This document shows, in pieces, positions 1 to 5,471 of a DNA stretch of 8,368 bases. Below the pieces are notes generated by a model. That model was not told where the DNA came from, did no database searches, and saw only the letters and a list, made by a program, of their open reading frames with translations. Position numbers and translations under genes: made by a program. Every line of letters starts with the position of its first letter. Position 1 is the first letter of the stretch. The DNA is from Candidatus Woesearchaeota archaeon (GTDB lineage Archaea > Nanobdellota > Nanobdellia > Woesearchaeales > UBA525): the NCBI GenBank assembly GCA_003694385.1, contig RFKA01000105.1:1-8368 (forward strand), read 5' to 3'.

Positions 1-240
1 CGGGCGAGAACCTTGCAGCCAATCATGAGTGTTGGCAAGAACGGCATCACGCAGGGAACTGTGCAGTTACTCGATAGGGAACTTGAGCAGAAACAGCTCG
101 TGAAGGTCAAGCTGCTCCGCGCGTTCACACAAGACCATAACCGGAAAGAAGCGGCTGCTGAACTCGCGCGCTTCACGAAGAGCCGCGTCGTCCTCGCAGT
201 CGGGAACACCATCGTTTTCTACCGTCCAAGACGACAGTAG
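1..240 (+). CDS. YhbY-like CRM-domain RNA-binding protein (5' end outside window)
   Basis: The frame is open from base 1 (R-A-R-T-L-Q-P-I...) to the TAG at 238-240. It encodes a single CRM domain: an entry like the family's L-K-P-x-x-x-x-G-x-N-G, with the GxxG loop seen as GKNG, then a middle L-V-K-V-K strand, and an ending V-G-N-T-I-V-F-Y-R-P that closely parallels the E. coli YhbY ending. CRM proteins bind structured RNA, and YhbY-type members associate with pre-50S ribosomal particles, so a role in ribosome assembly is the likely job. A TTG at 13 could be read as a start, but the codons before it also fit the domain (R-A-R before L-x-P), so the true start probably lies about 10 codons upstream of the window. 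A T-run directly after the stop may end the transcript. The family call is confident; the ribosomal role is inferred from the family. Confidence 0.88.
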   Translation, partial: RARTLQPIMSVGKNGITQGTVQLLDRELEQKQLVKVKLLRAFTQDHNRKEAAAELARFTKSRVVLAVGNTIVFYRPRRQ

Positions 241-246
241 TTTTTT
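241..246 (+). terminator. possible T-run terminator after the CRM gene
   Basis: Six T residues directly follow the TAG of the CRM gene. Archaeal RNA polymerases can terminate at T-rich tracts without a hairpin, and I see no stem here. The same bases begin the AT-rich stretch (TTTTTTAAAT) that could serve as a TATA box for the next gene, so the two readings compete. Confidence 0.3.
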
Positions 247-250
247 AAAT
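243..250 (+). promoter_or_regulatory. possible TATA box for the 529-residue gene
   Basis: TTTTAAAT is the only AT-rich stretch between the CRM gene and the next ORF. Its centre lies about 27 bases before the ATG at 274, the spacing expected for a leaderless transcript, and about 21 before the ATG at 268, which is too close. This favours 274 as the start if the gene has its own promoter. A GGTGAG at 260-265 offers the alternative of leadered translation from a transcript shared with the CRM gene. Confidence 0.3.
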
Positions 251-259
251 GAGTATGCG

Positions 260-265
260 GGTGAG
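260..265 (+). promoter_or_regulatory. ribosome binding site GGTGAG, bears on start choice
   Basis: GGTGAG matches the archaeal Shine-Dalgarno core GGTGA. It ends only 2 bases before the ATG at 268 but 8 bases before the in-frame ATG at 274. Normal spacing therefore favours 274, making the protein two residues shorter. Confidence 0.45.
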
Positions 266-267
266 AC

Positions 268-1857
268 ATGTGGATGTCAACGCGCGGCTTCAGCCGGATG
301 GAGGATGAGTGGGCGAAGCTCCTCGTGAAACACGGCTTTATCATCCCTGAGATGCAAGGGGCTTACAAGAAGAGTTATGATCCTGTCAAGGACATCTTTC
401 ACCCCCTCGAAGGAGATTATGACCCTGCACACGCGCTGCAGGAATTCGCTGAGGAAATCACGACGGCCTCCCCCATGAGCCCGACGCCGACAGAGTACAT
501 CCCGACGAGCTATCCCGACCCCCTCAAGCGCTACCACCTCGTGTACGAAGCGTTCAATATGAGCATTGAAGAAACGTACTTCTGGATTATCGACCATATC
601 CGCTACGACCAGGGATTCACGCGCGCGCACAAGATACGCGATATCTTTACGGCAACCGAGAACAGCGCATTCTTTGGGAACAGCCAAGCGCGCCTCGGCA
701 TCCAGCAGGACCGCGTCCAGCAGTACCTCGCGACGATCGGCAAGATGATTAAGGATTTGTTCCAACTCGTCCGCGAGCTCCGTATTCTCGACGAGAAGCT
801 CGAGCCGCGCAGGGAGTGGAAGAATACGAAGGCCGCGGATATTACGCTCAAGGGAGAGTTCGTTGACCTCGTCGAGAACCGCGGTGGGCAGACAAACGCC
901 GCGTCCGTCTATGGCTTGGCGCAGCAACTCGGCTACGCGAGCCTCCCCGACCTCTTCTTCAACACACACGTCTATAGCACGCAGGACGTTGAGCGCGTTG
1001 TCGACCGGCTAGAATTCAACAAGAACCTCAAAGCAGTGCTGAAGCGAAAGCTCTACCAGTTCGTCACGTGGAAACTCAAGACCGATAAGGAGCTCGAGCA
1101 GCGCCGCCGCTTCACACTCAAGTACCTGCGCCAGCACTGGGACGTCATTGAGATGTACATGACGTGGATCAAGCCCTACCTGCGCCACATTGCGCGGCTC
1201 CAGATGAACGAGGACCGACTCGACGAGCCAGACCTCATCGGCGCGTTCGAGCAGAGCTTCATCGAGACAGAGGTGCTCTTCGCGAAGCCCCAGCCGAAGA
1301 AGAATGTTTTTGATGTGATGATCCTCACGATCAACTTCCGGACGCGGCCCCAAATGAGCTATAATCAGGAGTACCAGCACAGGGGGCCTGCGCATTCTGG
1401 GCGCGCAGATATCTTCCTCCGCGGGTACACCTGGAGCGATGATGTCATCAGGCGTTATATCAAATACCGCCGCGAGGAAGACCTGTACATGCTCGGCGTT
1501 GTTGATAAGAGCGTGCAGAACGCGATGGAGGCGCTCGGTGACGAGCTCGAGCACTACCTCGCCGAGGCGGGAGAGCCGAAGTATGCTGAGAAGCTCGCGG
1601 CCGAGCAGCGGGCGCGTGAGCGCCTAGAGCGGGAAGCCGCGCGCATGGCGAACCCCTTTAAGGGATTGCTTGAGCCTTTCGGGGAAGTTTTCAAAGGATT
1701 CGCGGAGGTCTTCAGCTTTGTTTCAGCTTCCACTCCCCCGAAGGCTGTGAAAGGCGCGTCATTCCCGAAGGGCAAGGCGAGCCCGAATTTGAAGGCCGGC
1801 CTCTACCAGACTGTTAAGAACTATAAGAAGGCCCACGGCATGCTCAGCTGGGGCTAA
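268..1857 (+). CDS. conserved-looking protein of unknown function, 529 residues
   Basis: I do not recognise this protein. It is soluble-looking and rich in charged and aromatic residues, with no signal peptide and no clear transmembrane helix. Residues 1-90 are mixed, with a Pro/Thr/Ser-rich stretch at about 66-86. Residues 90-310 look mostly helical (for example 145-180 and 250-310, many Arg/Lys/Glu/Leu). Residues 345-400 hold a strand-like patch (F-D-V-M-I-L-T-I-N-F) followed by Tyr/Arg-rich sequence. A charged helix covers about 437-460. Residues 462-487 have Phe/Leu/Val recurring every 3-4 positions, as in an amphipathic membrane-binding helix, and a Lys/Gly/Pro tail follows. The first ATG is at 268; the in-frame ATG at 274 has better ribosome-site and TATA spacing. 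The 3' end overlaps the convergent amidohydrolase gene by 14 bases. Codon use (CTC, GAG, CGC) matches the other genes, so recent transfer is not suggested. Confidence 0.85.
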   Translation: MWMSTRGFSRMEDEWAKLLVKHGFIIPEMQGAYKKSYDPVKDIFHPLEGDYDPAHALQEFAEEITTASPMSPTPTEYIPTSYPDPLKRYHLVYEAFNMSIEETYFWIIDHIRYDQGFTRAHKIRDIFTATENSAFFGNSQARLGIQQDRVQQYLATIGKMIKDLFQLVRELRILDEKLEPRREWKNTKAADITLKGEFVDLVENRGGQTNAASVYGLAQQLGYASLPDLFFNTHVYSTQDVERVVDRLEFNKNLKAVLKRKLYQFVTWKLKTDKELEQRRRFTLKYLRQHWDVIEMYMTWIKPYLRHIARLQMNEDRLDEPDLIGAFEQSFIETEVLFAKPQPKKNVFDVMILTINFRTRPQMSYNQEYQHRGPAHSGRADIFLRGYTWSDDVIRRYIKYRREEDLYMLGVVDKSVQNAMEALGDELEHYLAEAGEPKYAEKLAAEQRARERLEREAARMANPFKGLLEPFGEVFKGFAEVFSFVSASTPPKAVKGASFPKGKASPNLKAGLYQTVKNYKKAHGMLSWG

Positions 1858-2578
1858 GCAAGGGTGAGATGCTAGCACCGAGAAGCACTGCGATGCGTTG
1901 GATGCCCGCCGTTGTTTGTAAGAGCCGGTCATTAATCTCGAACTCTATGCCTTGAACACGGGGCTCGTCGTGCATCTTGAGCATTTGTCCCGCGGTTTCT
2001 TTCGCTGAGTATGGCTTGTTATAGTCGATGCGGAGCCCTGAAGAGGCGAGACTCGTTCGCAGTTTTCTACACAAGGGGCGTGCCCTGTCGTGAGCAAAGA
2101 GGATCCCGATGTCCGTGTCGCGGCGCTCGCCATTGAGGACGTGATTGAACGAGTGTATGTCGATGAGGAGTACGTGCTGATGCTGGCTGAGGCGGCGGAG
2201 TTCGGCGCGAACGCGGTCGTGGTAGGGCTTGTGATAGCGTCTAACGCGTTCGCGTCGCTCTCGTCTCGTAATCCCTTTGTTGCAGGGGATGGGCGTGCCA
2301 CGCGAGTGCGGCCGGACACAGAAGGGGTCATCAGGGAAGCGTGCGAGGTCGACGACGAGCCGGGAGTGTGTCGCGAGCACCGCGGTCGCGCGCAGGTGCG
2401 TGGAGAGGAGTCGCGTGACGGCCGCCGCACCGATATCGTACCAATCGCTCACGTGGGGGAGCTGCGCTCGTCTCAAGCCGAGCGTCCCATAGCGCAGAGG
2501 AATGCGCGGCGAAGCGTGCTCACACGTCAAGAGCACTGGAGCGCCCGCTCTATGCCGCAAAATAGTGTATGCCTTCAT
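1844..2578 (-). CDS. N-formylglutamate amidohydrolase-family metallohydrolase
   Basis: This 244-residue protein matches the N-formylglutamate amidohydrolase (HutG-type) family along its length. Visible motifs are C-E-H-A-S (19-23), D-W-Y-D (45-48), T-H-S-R-L-V-V-D-L-A-R (70-80), H-K-P-Y-H (116-120), I-D-I-H-S-F (139-144), I-G-I-L (157-160) and E-F-E-I-N-D (212-217). The conserved His, Asp and Glu residues presumably form the metal and catalytic site. Characterised members release formate from N-formylglutamate in histidine breakdown; no histidine-degradation gene is present here, so the real substrate may be another N-acyl or gamma-glutamyl amide. I chose the ATG at 2578 because the family similarity begins just after it and GAGGTG lies 6 bases upstream; the ORF itself could extend to 2632. 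The start lies inside the last 29 bases of the upstream ligase gene, so the two are very likely co-transcribed and translationally coupled. The stop overlaps the convergent 529-residue gene. Confidence 0.87.
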   Translation of the reverse strand: MKAYTILRHRAGAPVLLTCEHASPRIPLRYGTLGLRRAQLPHVSDWYDIGAAAVTRLLSTHLRATAVLATHSRLVVDLARFPDDPFCVRPHSRGTPIPCNKGITRRERRERVRRYHKPYHDRVRAELRRLSQHQHVLLIDIHSFNHVLNGERRDTDIGILFAHDRARPLCRKLRTSLASSGLRIDYNKPYSAKETAGQMLKMHDEPRVQGIEFEINDRLLQTTAGIQRIAVLLGASISPLLSPS

Positions 2579-3743
2579 GGGCGACACCTCGCAACACATC
2601 CTCAATGCCTTCGCGCCGGTCGCGCACGGCAAGCGCTGAGACGTAACGGTTCACCGTCGCTGCTGCTTCTGGGTTGAGCCGCGCCCCTCGTTGCTCGCTC
2701 GCCGCGCGGAGGGCGAGGACGTCAGCGATGTTCGTCCGCGTCGCGAGCATCGTCTTGAATGGTGCGAGATAGTGCCGCTCATCAGCGGGCAGGCCATCCT
2801 CGGCGAGGTCGACGAGGTAGGAGAGGTACGCGTGCACGGCTTCATCCTTGAGGCCGCGGCGGAACGCGGCTCGCTCGAGCACACGCAAACGCTCGTGGGA
2901 AGGTATGAGGATTGCATCATCTAGGAGTCCGTAGGTATTGCTCGTCCGCACGTCAAGGCCATCATGAAAGACCTTCGCGTCGACTCCTCGATACAGGGCC
3001 GCCTGGGCCATGACGAGTGAGTGGAGGTTCGTGTCGCTGTTGCGTAGTTCTAGTGTTTTCTCCCGTCGCCTGATGGGGCCCCAGTTCGTATCCTCGGGCG
3101 TGTAGTATGCTGCCTGCTCGGGATTGAGCGGAGCGAGCCATTGCGCGAAGCGCTCCTCGTCTTGAGCGTCGATGTCGGTCTGCGAGCGCGCATACCCTGG
3201 GAGCTGGGCATGGAGCGGGTACCGTTCGAAGATGATGTAGCGTTGCTCGTAGACGCGCCGGTCATTCATTGTGTTCTCGCCGAGCAGGTAGGGGCTCGTC
3301 GAGAGGAATGCGAAGGAGGGGTCCATGCTCTGGAGCAGGTTGTATTGTCTCGTCGCGTCACTGCGCGTGTCGAGGTGGATGTGGAGCCCGAGCGTCGAAG
3401 CGTAATGGCGGTTCCTGTCGTCGCCACGCACAACGGTGTTCGCGCCGTAGCGGCCCTCGCTACGCAACAAGGGGGGTTCAGGTCCCAGGACGGAAACAGG
3501 GATTGCTCGGAGACCGTTGTCGGCGGCCATTTGTTCGAGGCGCTTGACGATGCGGCGCTCTTCACGGTCAAGCTCGTGGAGCGAGGACGCGGGCGGCGTG
3601 TTAATCTCGACGACTGCGTGTGATGATTCCTTCACCACGCTCCCATCATTTAATGGGTGTGCTAAGACTTCGTCCGCGCTATTGGCGAGTCGGCCCGCTG
3701 TATCCACGAGCAGAAACTCCTCTTCAATTCCAATCAATGGCAT
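2550..3743 (-). CDS. GCS2-family glutamate-cysteine ligase / carboxylate-amine ligase
   Basis: This 397-residue protein is typical in length for the GCS2 family (E. coli YbdK-like, and related to the archaeal GshA that makes gamma-glutamylcysteine). Such enzymes join a carboxylate to an amine using ATP, on the glutamine synthetase-like fold. Seen in order: G-I-E-E-E-F (5-10), the metal-binding glutamate strand; V-V-E-I-N-T (44-49); G-L-H-I-H-L-D (119-125), the conserved His pair; N-W-G-P-I-R-R-R (220-227); and T-L-E-L-R-N-S-D (230-237), the conserved Glu/Arg strand. The ATG at 3743 is right because the first catalytic motif starts only 4 residues later. It has only a weak ribosome site (GGGGTT). 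It is the first gene of an operon with the downstream amidohydrolase and is divergent from an Lrp-type regulator. Family membership is solid. The substrate (Glu plus Cys, or another acid/amine pair) cannot be read from sequence alone. Confidence 0.9.
   Translation of the reverse strand: MPLIGIEEEFLLVDTAGRLANSADEVLAHPLNDGSVVKESSHAVVEINTPPASSLHELDREERRIVKRLEQMAADNGLRAIPVSVLGPEPPLLRSEGRYGANTVVRGDDRNRHYASTLGLHIHLDTRSDATRQYNLLQSMDPSFAFLSTSPYLLGENTMNDRRVYEQRYIIFERYPLHAQLPGYARSQTDIDAQDEERFAQWLAPLNPEQAAYYTPEDTNWGPIRRREKTLELRNSDTNLHSLVMAQAALYRGVDAKVFHDGLDVRTSNTYGLLDDAILIPSHERLRVLERAAFRRGLKDEAVHAYLSYLVDLAEDGLPADERHYLAPFKTMLATRTNIADVLALRAASEQRGARLNPEAAATVNRYVSALAVRDRREGIEDVLRGVAHEGIHYFAA
2585..2590 (-). 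promoter_or_regulatory. ribosome binding site GAGGTG of the amidohydrolase gene
   Basis: On the minus strand GAGGTG lies 6 bases before the ATG at 2578 and within the ligase coding sequence. It supports 2578 over the upstream in-frame ATGs at 2599 and 2632. Confidence 0.7.
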
Positions 3744-3754
3744 CGTAACCCCGC

Positions 3755-3786
3755 GTGTGGCTGAGTGTGAGTGTGGCTGAGTGTGA
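3755..3786. repeat. perfect 16-bp tandem repeat in the ligase leader/promoter
   Basis: GTGTGGCTGAGTGTGA occurs twice back to back (3755-3770 and 3771-3786) without mismatch. The block lies between the ligase start codon and its presumed TATA box at 3792-3800. If transcription begins about 27 bases from that box (near 3769), one copy is in the untranslated leader and the other is immediately upstream of the start point. It could be a pair of operator half-sites or a simple replication-slippage duplication. Confidence 0.85.
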
Positions 3787-3791
3787 GAGTG

Positions 3792-3800
3792 TTTTATATA
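3792..3800 (-). promoter_or_regulatory. probable TATA box of the ligase-amidohydrolase operon
   Basis: On the minus strand this reads TATATAAAA. Transcription would start near 3769, giving a leader of about 26 bases before the ATG at 3743. It sits in a strongly AT-rich region shared with the divergent regulator gene. The exact box is uncertain because neighbouring bases (about 3804-3815) also offer TATA-like words. Confidence 0.5.
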
Positions 3801-3849
3801 CTAAATATAATAAAAGAATATCGGGGATTATTTTTGATAAATATGAAAC

Positions 3850-3858
3850 TTTTATATA
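3850..3858 (+). promoter_or_regulatory. TATA box of the double Lrp/AsnC regulator gene
   Basis: TTTTATATA is a near-ideal archaeal TATA box. Its centre is about 28-29 bases before the ATG at 3883, so the transcript should begin at or within a couple of bases of the start codon, giving a leaderless mRNA. No convincing ribosome site precedes that ATG. Five-base arms ATAAA (3837-3841) and TTTAT (3851-3855) form a small dyad touching the box that could be an autoregulatory site, but such AT words are common by chance here. Confidence 0.6.
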
Positions 3859-3882
3859 GTAATAATAAAAATAAACAAAAAT

Positions 3883-4857
3883 ATGGGGAGATATAATTTG
3901 CGCAGGGCTGAAGAGCTCCTCTTGAGAGTGCTCGAGCGCGATGCACGCAGCCAGCTCTCCGTCGTCGGGCGACGGCACCGCATAAGCCAACAACAACTCA
4001 GCTACAGCCTCGGCGCACTCGAGCGAAAAGGAATCCTGCACTCACTCTACACCGTGATTGACTACAGCAAACTCAATGTGTTGAACTTCCGCGTCTACTT
4101 CCGCGTCAACTACATCGCCGAAGCACGGATGAAACAACTTCTCTCCGCCCTCAACCGGGAGCCGCACACGAGCTTCATCGCGAGCTGCGGTGGACGCTAC
4201 GACCTCATCTGCACCTTCCTCGCCGAGAACCCGAGCCAGTTCAACAAGACGCTCCGGTCAATCATCGCCGCCTTCCCCGAGCAACTGCAGAACTACACTG
4301 TCCTCACGACCGTCGTGAACCGCTACTTCGGCAGGAAATACCTCCTCAAAGATCAACCAGTCGAGGAAATCTACGGAGGGGACCGCAAAGCAGAGGCGCT
4401 CGATGCAACCGACCTCGCAGTGCTTGCAGAACTCGCAACCAATGCGCGCAAAAGCTCGGTCGCAATCGCGAAGAAGCTCAAGGTCACACCGAAAACAGTC
4501 ATCAATCGTATGCGCAGCCTCGAGAAACGACGCGTCATCCGTTGCTACCGCCCACTCATCGACATGGAGAAGCTTGGAGGGGCGCTCTCACTCCTCACTA
4601 TCCGTTACCTCAACAGCCCCGCTGAAGCGCAGGATGAGCTCGTCAAGGCACTCAAGGTACATCCAAGGGTCGTCTGGATTACGAAAACCTTTGGCGAATG
4701 GGACATCGAGCTCGCCGTCGAGACGGACAGCGAGCAGCAACTCCGGAAGCTCGAACGGGAGCTCAGGGAGCGGTTCGCACAGCTCATCCAGACCATGGAT
4801 CGCATCCCCATCTATCAAGTCCACAAACTAACCTATTTTCCCGCGTTCTTGGCATAA
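3883..4857 (+). CDS. fused tandem Lrp/AsnC-family transcriptional regulator
   Basis: This 324-residue protein is about twice the usual Lrp/AsnC length (about 150) and contains the pattern twice. The first unit has a helix-turn-helix at about 10-52 (ending L-G-A-L-E-R-K-G-I-L) and a ligand/oligomerisation (RAM-like) half at about 66-150 with G-G-R-Y-D-L-I-C (103-110). The second has a helix-turn-helix at about 174-220 (D-A-T-D-L-A-V-L-A-E-L ... R-M-R-S-L-E-K-R-R-V-I) and a second RAM-like half at about 233-318 with T-F-G-E-W-D-I-E-L (269-277). Lrp proteins sense amino acids or related metabolites and bind DNA as dimers or octamers; a fused pair would act as a built-in dimer. The second helix-turn-helix looks more canonical than the first. 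It is divergent from the ligase operon across an AT-rich promoter region, so control of that operon and of itself is plausible. The ATG at 3883 fits leaderless transcription. A TTG at 3898 with GGGGAG upstream is an alternative that would remove five residues. Confidence 0.85.
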   Translation: MGRYNLRRAEELLLRVLERDARSQLSVVGRRHRISQQQLSYSLGALERKGILHSLYTVIDYSKLNVLNFRVYFRVNYIAEARMKQLLSALNREPHTSFIASCGGRYDLICTFLAENPSQFNKTLRSIIAAFPEQLQNYTVLTTVVNRYFGRKYLLKDQPVEEIYGGDRKAEALDATDLAVLAELATNARKSSVAIAKKLKVTPKTVINRMRSLEKRRVIRCYRPLIDMEKLGGALSLLTIRYLNSPAEAQDELVKALKVHPRVVWITKTFGEWDIELAVETDSEQQLRKLERELRERFAQLIQTMDRIPIYQVHKLTYFPAFLA

Positions 4858-4860
4858 AAT

Positions 4861-4868
4861 ATTTATGC
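4861..4868 (+). promoter_or_regulatory. possible TATA box of the coiled-coil/TIM-barrel operon
   Basis: ATTTATGC follows directly after the regulator's stop codon. Its centre is about 26 bases before the ATG at 4890, as expected for a leaderless transcript. No ribosome site precedes that ATG. Read-through from the regulator gene, 32 bases away, is also possible. Confidence 0.45.
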
Positions 4869-4889
4869 GCTGAAACTCACGAGCAGACA

Positions 4890-5471
4890 ATGGTTGATTT
4901 TCAGGAGCGTATCGAGCAGCTCCCGCCAAGAGAGCGGCTGCGGCGTCTCCGTGCAGAGGAGGAGAAACGCCGCAAGGAACTCGAGGAGGAGCTCGCGCGC
5001 AAGCGGCGAGAGCTCGAGGAGCTTGAGAAGAAGAAAGCGCGTGAAGAAGAGGAGCTCGAGGAGCTCGAGGAAGAGACGCTCGAGGACATTGCCGAGCACG
5101 AACGTGAGAGTATCGCGGAACTCGAGCGCCAGATCGCCGCCTTCAAGCGCAAGGAGGCAGGAGAGCCGAGTGGGGGTGGCTCCCACGAGGAAGACTATAC
5201 GGAATTCCACGCACTCCTCCAGCAAGCGCAGCAAGGAGTTGACTACCTCCTCCACGCGCCCGGCATCACCGAAGAGCGCCGCCGCGAAGTCGAGCGTGAC
5301 CTCTACACGACGATGAACACGATACGTGACCAGGCACAAGAGCAGCATATCGATGAGGCGTACGCATTCAACCAGCTCCGCGAAAACATGATGAAGCTCA
5401 AAGAAGCGGATGATTTCTACGTGCAGCGCATGCAAAAGGCTTTAAATGACATCCTCCAGTATACTCCCTGA
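4890..5471 (+). CDS. coiled-coil protein of unknown function, 193 residues
   Basis: I do not recognise the family. Residues about 13-90 are an almost unbroken Glu/Arg/Lys/Leu heptad-like helix (E-L-E-E-L-E repeats), a strong coiled-coil. A flexible linker with Ser-Gly-Gly-Gly follows at about 91-100. Residues 104-190 look like a helical bundle domain (F-H-A-L-L-Q-Q-A-Q-Q-G-V-D-Y-L-L, then Y-T-T-M-N-T-I-R-D-Q-A). There is no signal peptide or membrane segment. I chose the ATG at 4890 because the frame upstream runs into the regulator gene, and a TATA-like box sits about 26 bases before it. The stop TGA shares its last base with the start of the next gene (TGATG), so translation of the pair is probably coupled and the products may form a complex. 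The helix-coding DNA is repetitive (GAGCTCGAG units at about 5011-5084) because of codon choice, so database hits through this part would be unreliable. Confidence 0.85.
   Translation: MVDFQERIEQLPPRERLRRLRAEEEKRRKELEEELARKRRELEELEKKKAREEEELEELEEETLEDIAEHERESIAELERQIAAFKRKEAGEPSGGGSHEEDYTEFHALLQQAQQGVDYLLHAPGITEERRREVERDLYTTMNTIRDQAQEQHIDEAYAFNQLRENMMKLKEADDFYVQRMQKALNDILQYTP
5442..5449 (+). promoter_or_regulatory. weak possible internal TATA box before the TIM-barrel gene
   Basis: TTTAAATG lies inside the coiled-coil gene, with its centre about 26 bases before the ATG at 5471. It could give a separate leaderless transcript for the TIM-barrel protein. The match is modest, and coupled translation through the TGATG overlap is an adequate explanation on its own. 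Confidence 0.25.

Noticed and set aside
277..969. Long antisense open frame (230 codons) on the minus strand within the 529-residue gene
   Set aside because: Its residues mirror the sense gene's GAG/CTC and GAC/GTC codons (rich in Leu, Val, Glu, Arg), it has no family motif or ribosome site, and the sense frame covers it fully.
2579..2632. 18-residue N-terminal extension of the amidohydrolase
   Set aside because: The added residues do not resemble the family, and the ribosome site GAGGTG supports the ATG at 2578.
2090..2677. Plus-strand open frames across the amidohydrolase and ligase genes (also 3141-3623)
   Set aside because: They overlap minus-strand genes with strong family motifs and have no recognisable domains.
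4698..4889. N-terminal extension of the coiled-coil protein back into the regulator gene
   Set aside because: The added residues are an out-of-frame reading of the regulator's conserved second RAM-like domain. The ATG at 4890 has a TATA-like box at the expected distance.
5011..5084. Repetitive GAGCTCGAG units, considered as a DNA repeat element
   Set aside because: They encode the Glu-Leu-Glu heptads of the coiled-coil in frame, so protein structure and codon choice explain them.
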